NCBI GenBank assembly: GCA_902803635.1
Contig: CADCQU010000212.1
Coordinates: forward strand, 1-6,755
Source: an uncultured Lachnospiraceae bacterium
GTDB lineage: Bacteria; Bacillota; Clostridia; Lachnospirales; Lachnospiraceae
Reading direction: 5' to 3'
DNA: 6,755 nt
The notes under the pieces were generated by a model, which ran no database searches, was not told where the DNA came from, and saw nothing but the letters and a program-made list of their open reading frames with translations. The number at the start of each line of letters is the position of its first letter. The first letter of the stretch is position 1. Made by a program: the position numbers and the translations under genes. Below, one piece after another: positions 5,745 through 6,755 of this stretch.

Positions 5745-6536
5745 GTGAGCACATTGTCTGAAACGCTGGAGCGTTACCGCAAGCTTGGTATCGCACAGCA
5801 GCTGGATTACGAGAAACTGTACTTATACTCTATCATTACGCACTCTACGGCGATTGAGGGTTCCACGGTGACCGAGATTGAGAACCAGCTCCTGTTTGAT
5901 GAGGGTTTAAGTGCCAACCGGCCGCTGGCGGAGGTTCTGATGAACCTCAATCTCAAGCATGCGTATGAAGCTGGCCTTGGGGCAGCAAAAGCCCACGCGG
6001 AAATCTCGACAGAGCTGCTCTGTAATCTTTCCGCAAAGGTGATGAAGGATACCGGCGCGGACTATAACACGTTGGCCGGGAGCTTCAGCAGCGCAAGTGG
6101 GGATCTCCGACGCTTCAACGTCAGCGCAGGCCGAGGCGGAAGAAGCTATCTCTCCTGGCAGAAGGTTCCCATACGGTTACAGGAATTTTGCGACTGGCTG
6201 AACGCACGCCGGAAAAAACTAAGCCCGGAGCAGGTGGACGAAGTTTACGACCTGAGCTTTCTGGCACACTATCACCTTGTGCTAATCCATCCCTGGGCGG
6301 ACGGAAACGGCAGGATGTCCCGCCTTTTGATGAACATGGTGCAGACGGAATTCGACGTAGTTCCGTCCATCGTAAAGAAGGAAATCCGCATCGCCTATAT
6401 TTCCGCCCTGGCCGAGGCAAGAGAACAAGAAGACGAAGCAATCTTCGTGCGCTTCATGCGGGAGCATCACGTCCGGAATCTTGAAGAGCAGATTTTAGAT
6501 TTCCTGAAATCACAAGAGGAGCCGGCAGGTTTCTGA
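5745..6536 (+). CDS. Fic family protein, class II (probable AMP transferase, ~263 aa)
   Basis: Fic-domain enzyme, expected to transfer AMP or a related nucleotide moiety to a protein hydroxyl group; the target is unknown. The active-site motif is HPWADGNGRMSR at residues 182-193, with catalytic H182, metal-binding D186 and phosphate-binding G187-N188-G189-R190 and R193. The usual HPF is HPW here. An inhibitory-helix motif STAIEG (34-39) precedes the core, with E38 placed to block productive ATP binding, which marks a class II (N-terminally self-inhibited) Fic. The segment LRRFNVSAGRGGRSYL (121-136) corresponds to the target-docking flap. The C-terminus is helical and charged, with no clear winged-helix DNA-binding domain. 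The start is GTG, supported by GGAGG (5732-5736) with an 8-nt spacer. The gene stands alone on the plus strand, with its own promoter and hairpin, divergent from the kinase. No separate antitoxin gene is seen, as expected for class II. Confidence 0.9.
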   Translation: MSTLSETLERYRKLGIAQQLDYEKLYLYSIITHSTAIEGSTVTEIENQLLFDEGLSANRPLAEVLMNLNLKHAYEAGLGAAKAHAEISTELLCNLSAKVMKDTGADYNTLAGSFSSASGDLRRFNVSAGRGGRSYLSWQKVPIRLQEFCDWLNARRKKLSPEQVDEVYDLSFLAHYHLVLIHPWADGNGRMSRLLMNMVQTEFDVVPSIVKKEIRIAYISALAEAREQEDEAIFVRFMREHHVRNLEEQILDFLKSQEEPAGF

Positions 6537-6560
6537 GTAACAGCACTACAAAACGGAAAC

Positions 6561-6598
6561 AGGGTAGAGGGAGGCGAACGCCGAACCTCTACCCTTTC
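6561..6598 (+). terminator. Strong hairpin after fic, likely intrinsic terminator
   Basis: AGGGTAGAGG (6561-6570) pairs perfectly with CCTCTACCCT (6586-6595). An inner GGC-GAAC-GCC hairpin (6573-6582) caps the loop. The stem lies 24 bp past the fic stop. The T-tract is poor (TTT then CCTC), so termination may be partial. On the opposite strand the stem is followed by GTTTCCGTTTTG, so some two-way action is possible. Confidence 0.65.
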
Positions 6599-6603
6599 CT
6601 CGC

Positions 6604-6646
6604 GAGCCACGTGCTGCCGAAGGCAGCTAAATCCCTTTCGTGGCTC
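6604..6646. repeat. Nested double hairpin (REP-like or structured RNA)
   Basis: The outer stem is GAGCCACG (6604-6611) with CGTGGCTC (6639-6646), 8 bp and perfect. Inside it is GCTGCC-GAA-GGCAGC (6613-6627), 6 bp and perfect, then the unpaired segment TAAATCCCTTT. No T-run follows on either side. It sits only 8 bp from the fic terminator. The GC-rich arms and the nested layout resemble extragenic palindromic repeats. No family was recognised. Confidence 0.55.
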
Positions 6647-6650
6647 TGTG

Positions 6651-6755
6651 AATAGAAAAGCCCCAGAGTACGTTATAAAAAACGATAAAATTAACTAATT
6701 ATATTAAATTATTTATTAAAATCATTTTTCTTTGCTGTTCAATACGACTTACGAC
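6651..6755. other. AT-rich intergenic tail, no gene seen
   Basis: From about 6671 to 6732 the sequence is strongly AT-rich, unlike the mid-GC genes. It could hold a promoter for a gene beyond the right edge, but I cannot place -35 and -10 boxes with confidence. The window ends in two copies of TACGAC one base apart (6743-6748 and 6750-6755). Confidence 0.4.

Noticed and set aside
5549..5752. Minus-strand 67-codon open frame between the kinase and fic, considered as an antitoxin
   Set aside because: It covers both promoters and the fic palindrome, overlaps the fic start, has no ribosome binding site, and resembles no antitoxin. Class II Fic proteins carry their own inhibitory helix.
1..6755. 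CRISPR array, tRNA, rRNA or complete insertion sequence
   Set aside because: No regularly spaced direct repeats, no cloverleaf with a TTCGA-type arm, no rRNA-like stretch and no transposase were found on either strand.

Overview
The window looks like accessory or lineage-specific chromosome from an anaerobic Bacillota (Firmicutes) bacterium, probably Clostridia or Negativicutes. The basis is strong AGGAGG-type ribosome binding sites, mid-range GC in the genes, TTGAnn/TATAAT-type promoters, and protein families common in gut anaerobes: an AAA-ATPase_like/PDDEXK_9 protein, a GHKL sensor kinase, a tandem-type GNAT and a Fic protein. The genus cannot be fixed from the sequence alone.

Layout. Bases 1-359 hold no convincing gene. 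They contain two adjacent perfect 11-bp hairpins (92-120 and 122-162), a stretch resembling a dispersed intergenic repeat (about 152-243), a weak stem with a T-run, and at the extreme left edge a short sequence that could be the 3' end of a group II intron. Four minus-strand units follow, listed here left to right although transcription runs right to left: a GNAT acetyltransferase (360-1217), a DUF389 membrane protein (1287-2066), a PatB/MalY-type C-S lyase pseudogene that keeps only its two ends (2072-2331), and an AAA-ATPase_like/PDDEXK_9 protein (2397-3980) with its own extended -10 promoter. A bidirectional terminator (4064-4109) separates this block from a minus-strand GHKL sensor histidine kinase (4138-5511) that has no visible response regulator.

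A 233-bp divergent intergenic region then leads to a plus-strand class II Fic protein (5745-6536). Its promoter -10 box lies inside a perfect 9-bp inverted repeat, which looks like an operator. A strong hairpin (6561-6595) follows fic, then a second nested hairpin (6604-6646) and an AT-rich tail with no gene.

How the genes relate. Close spacing suggests that the AAA protein, the broken lyase, DUF389 and GNAT could be read from the promoter at 4005-4013, because no convincing terminator lies between them. Nothing shows that they share a pathway. The kinase and fic diverge and appear to be separately controlled. I did not find a multi-gene system that I would call new. The most informative items are the internally deleted lyase, the palindrome at the fic promoter, the orphan kinase and the structured repeats at both edges.
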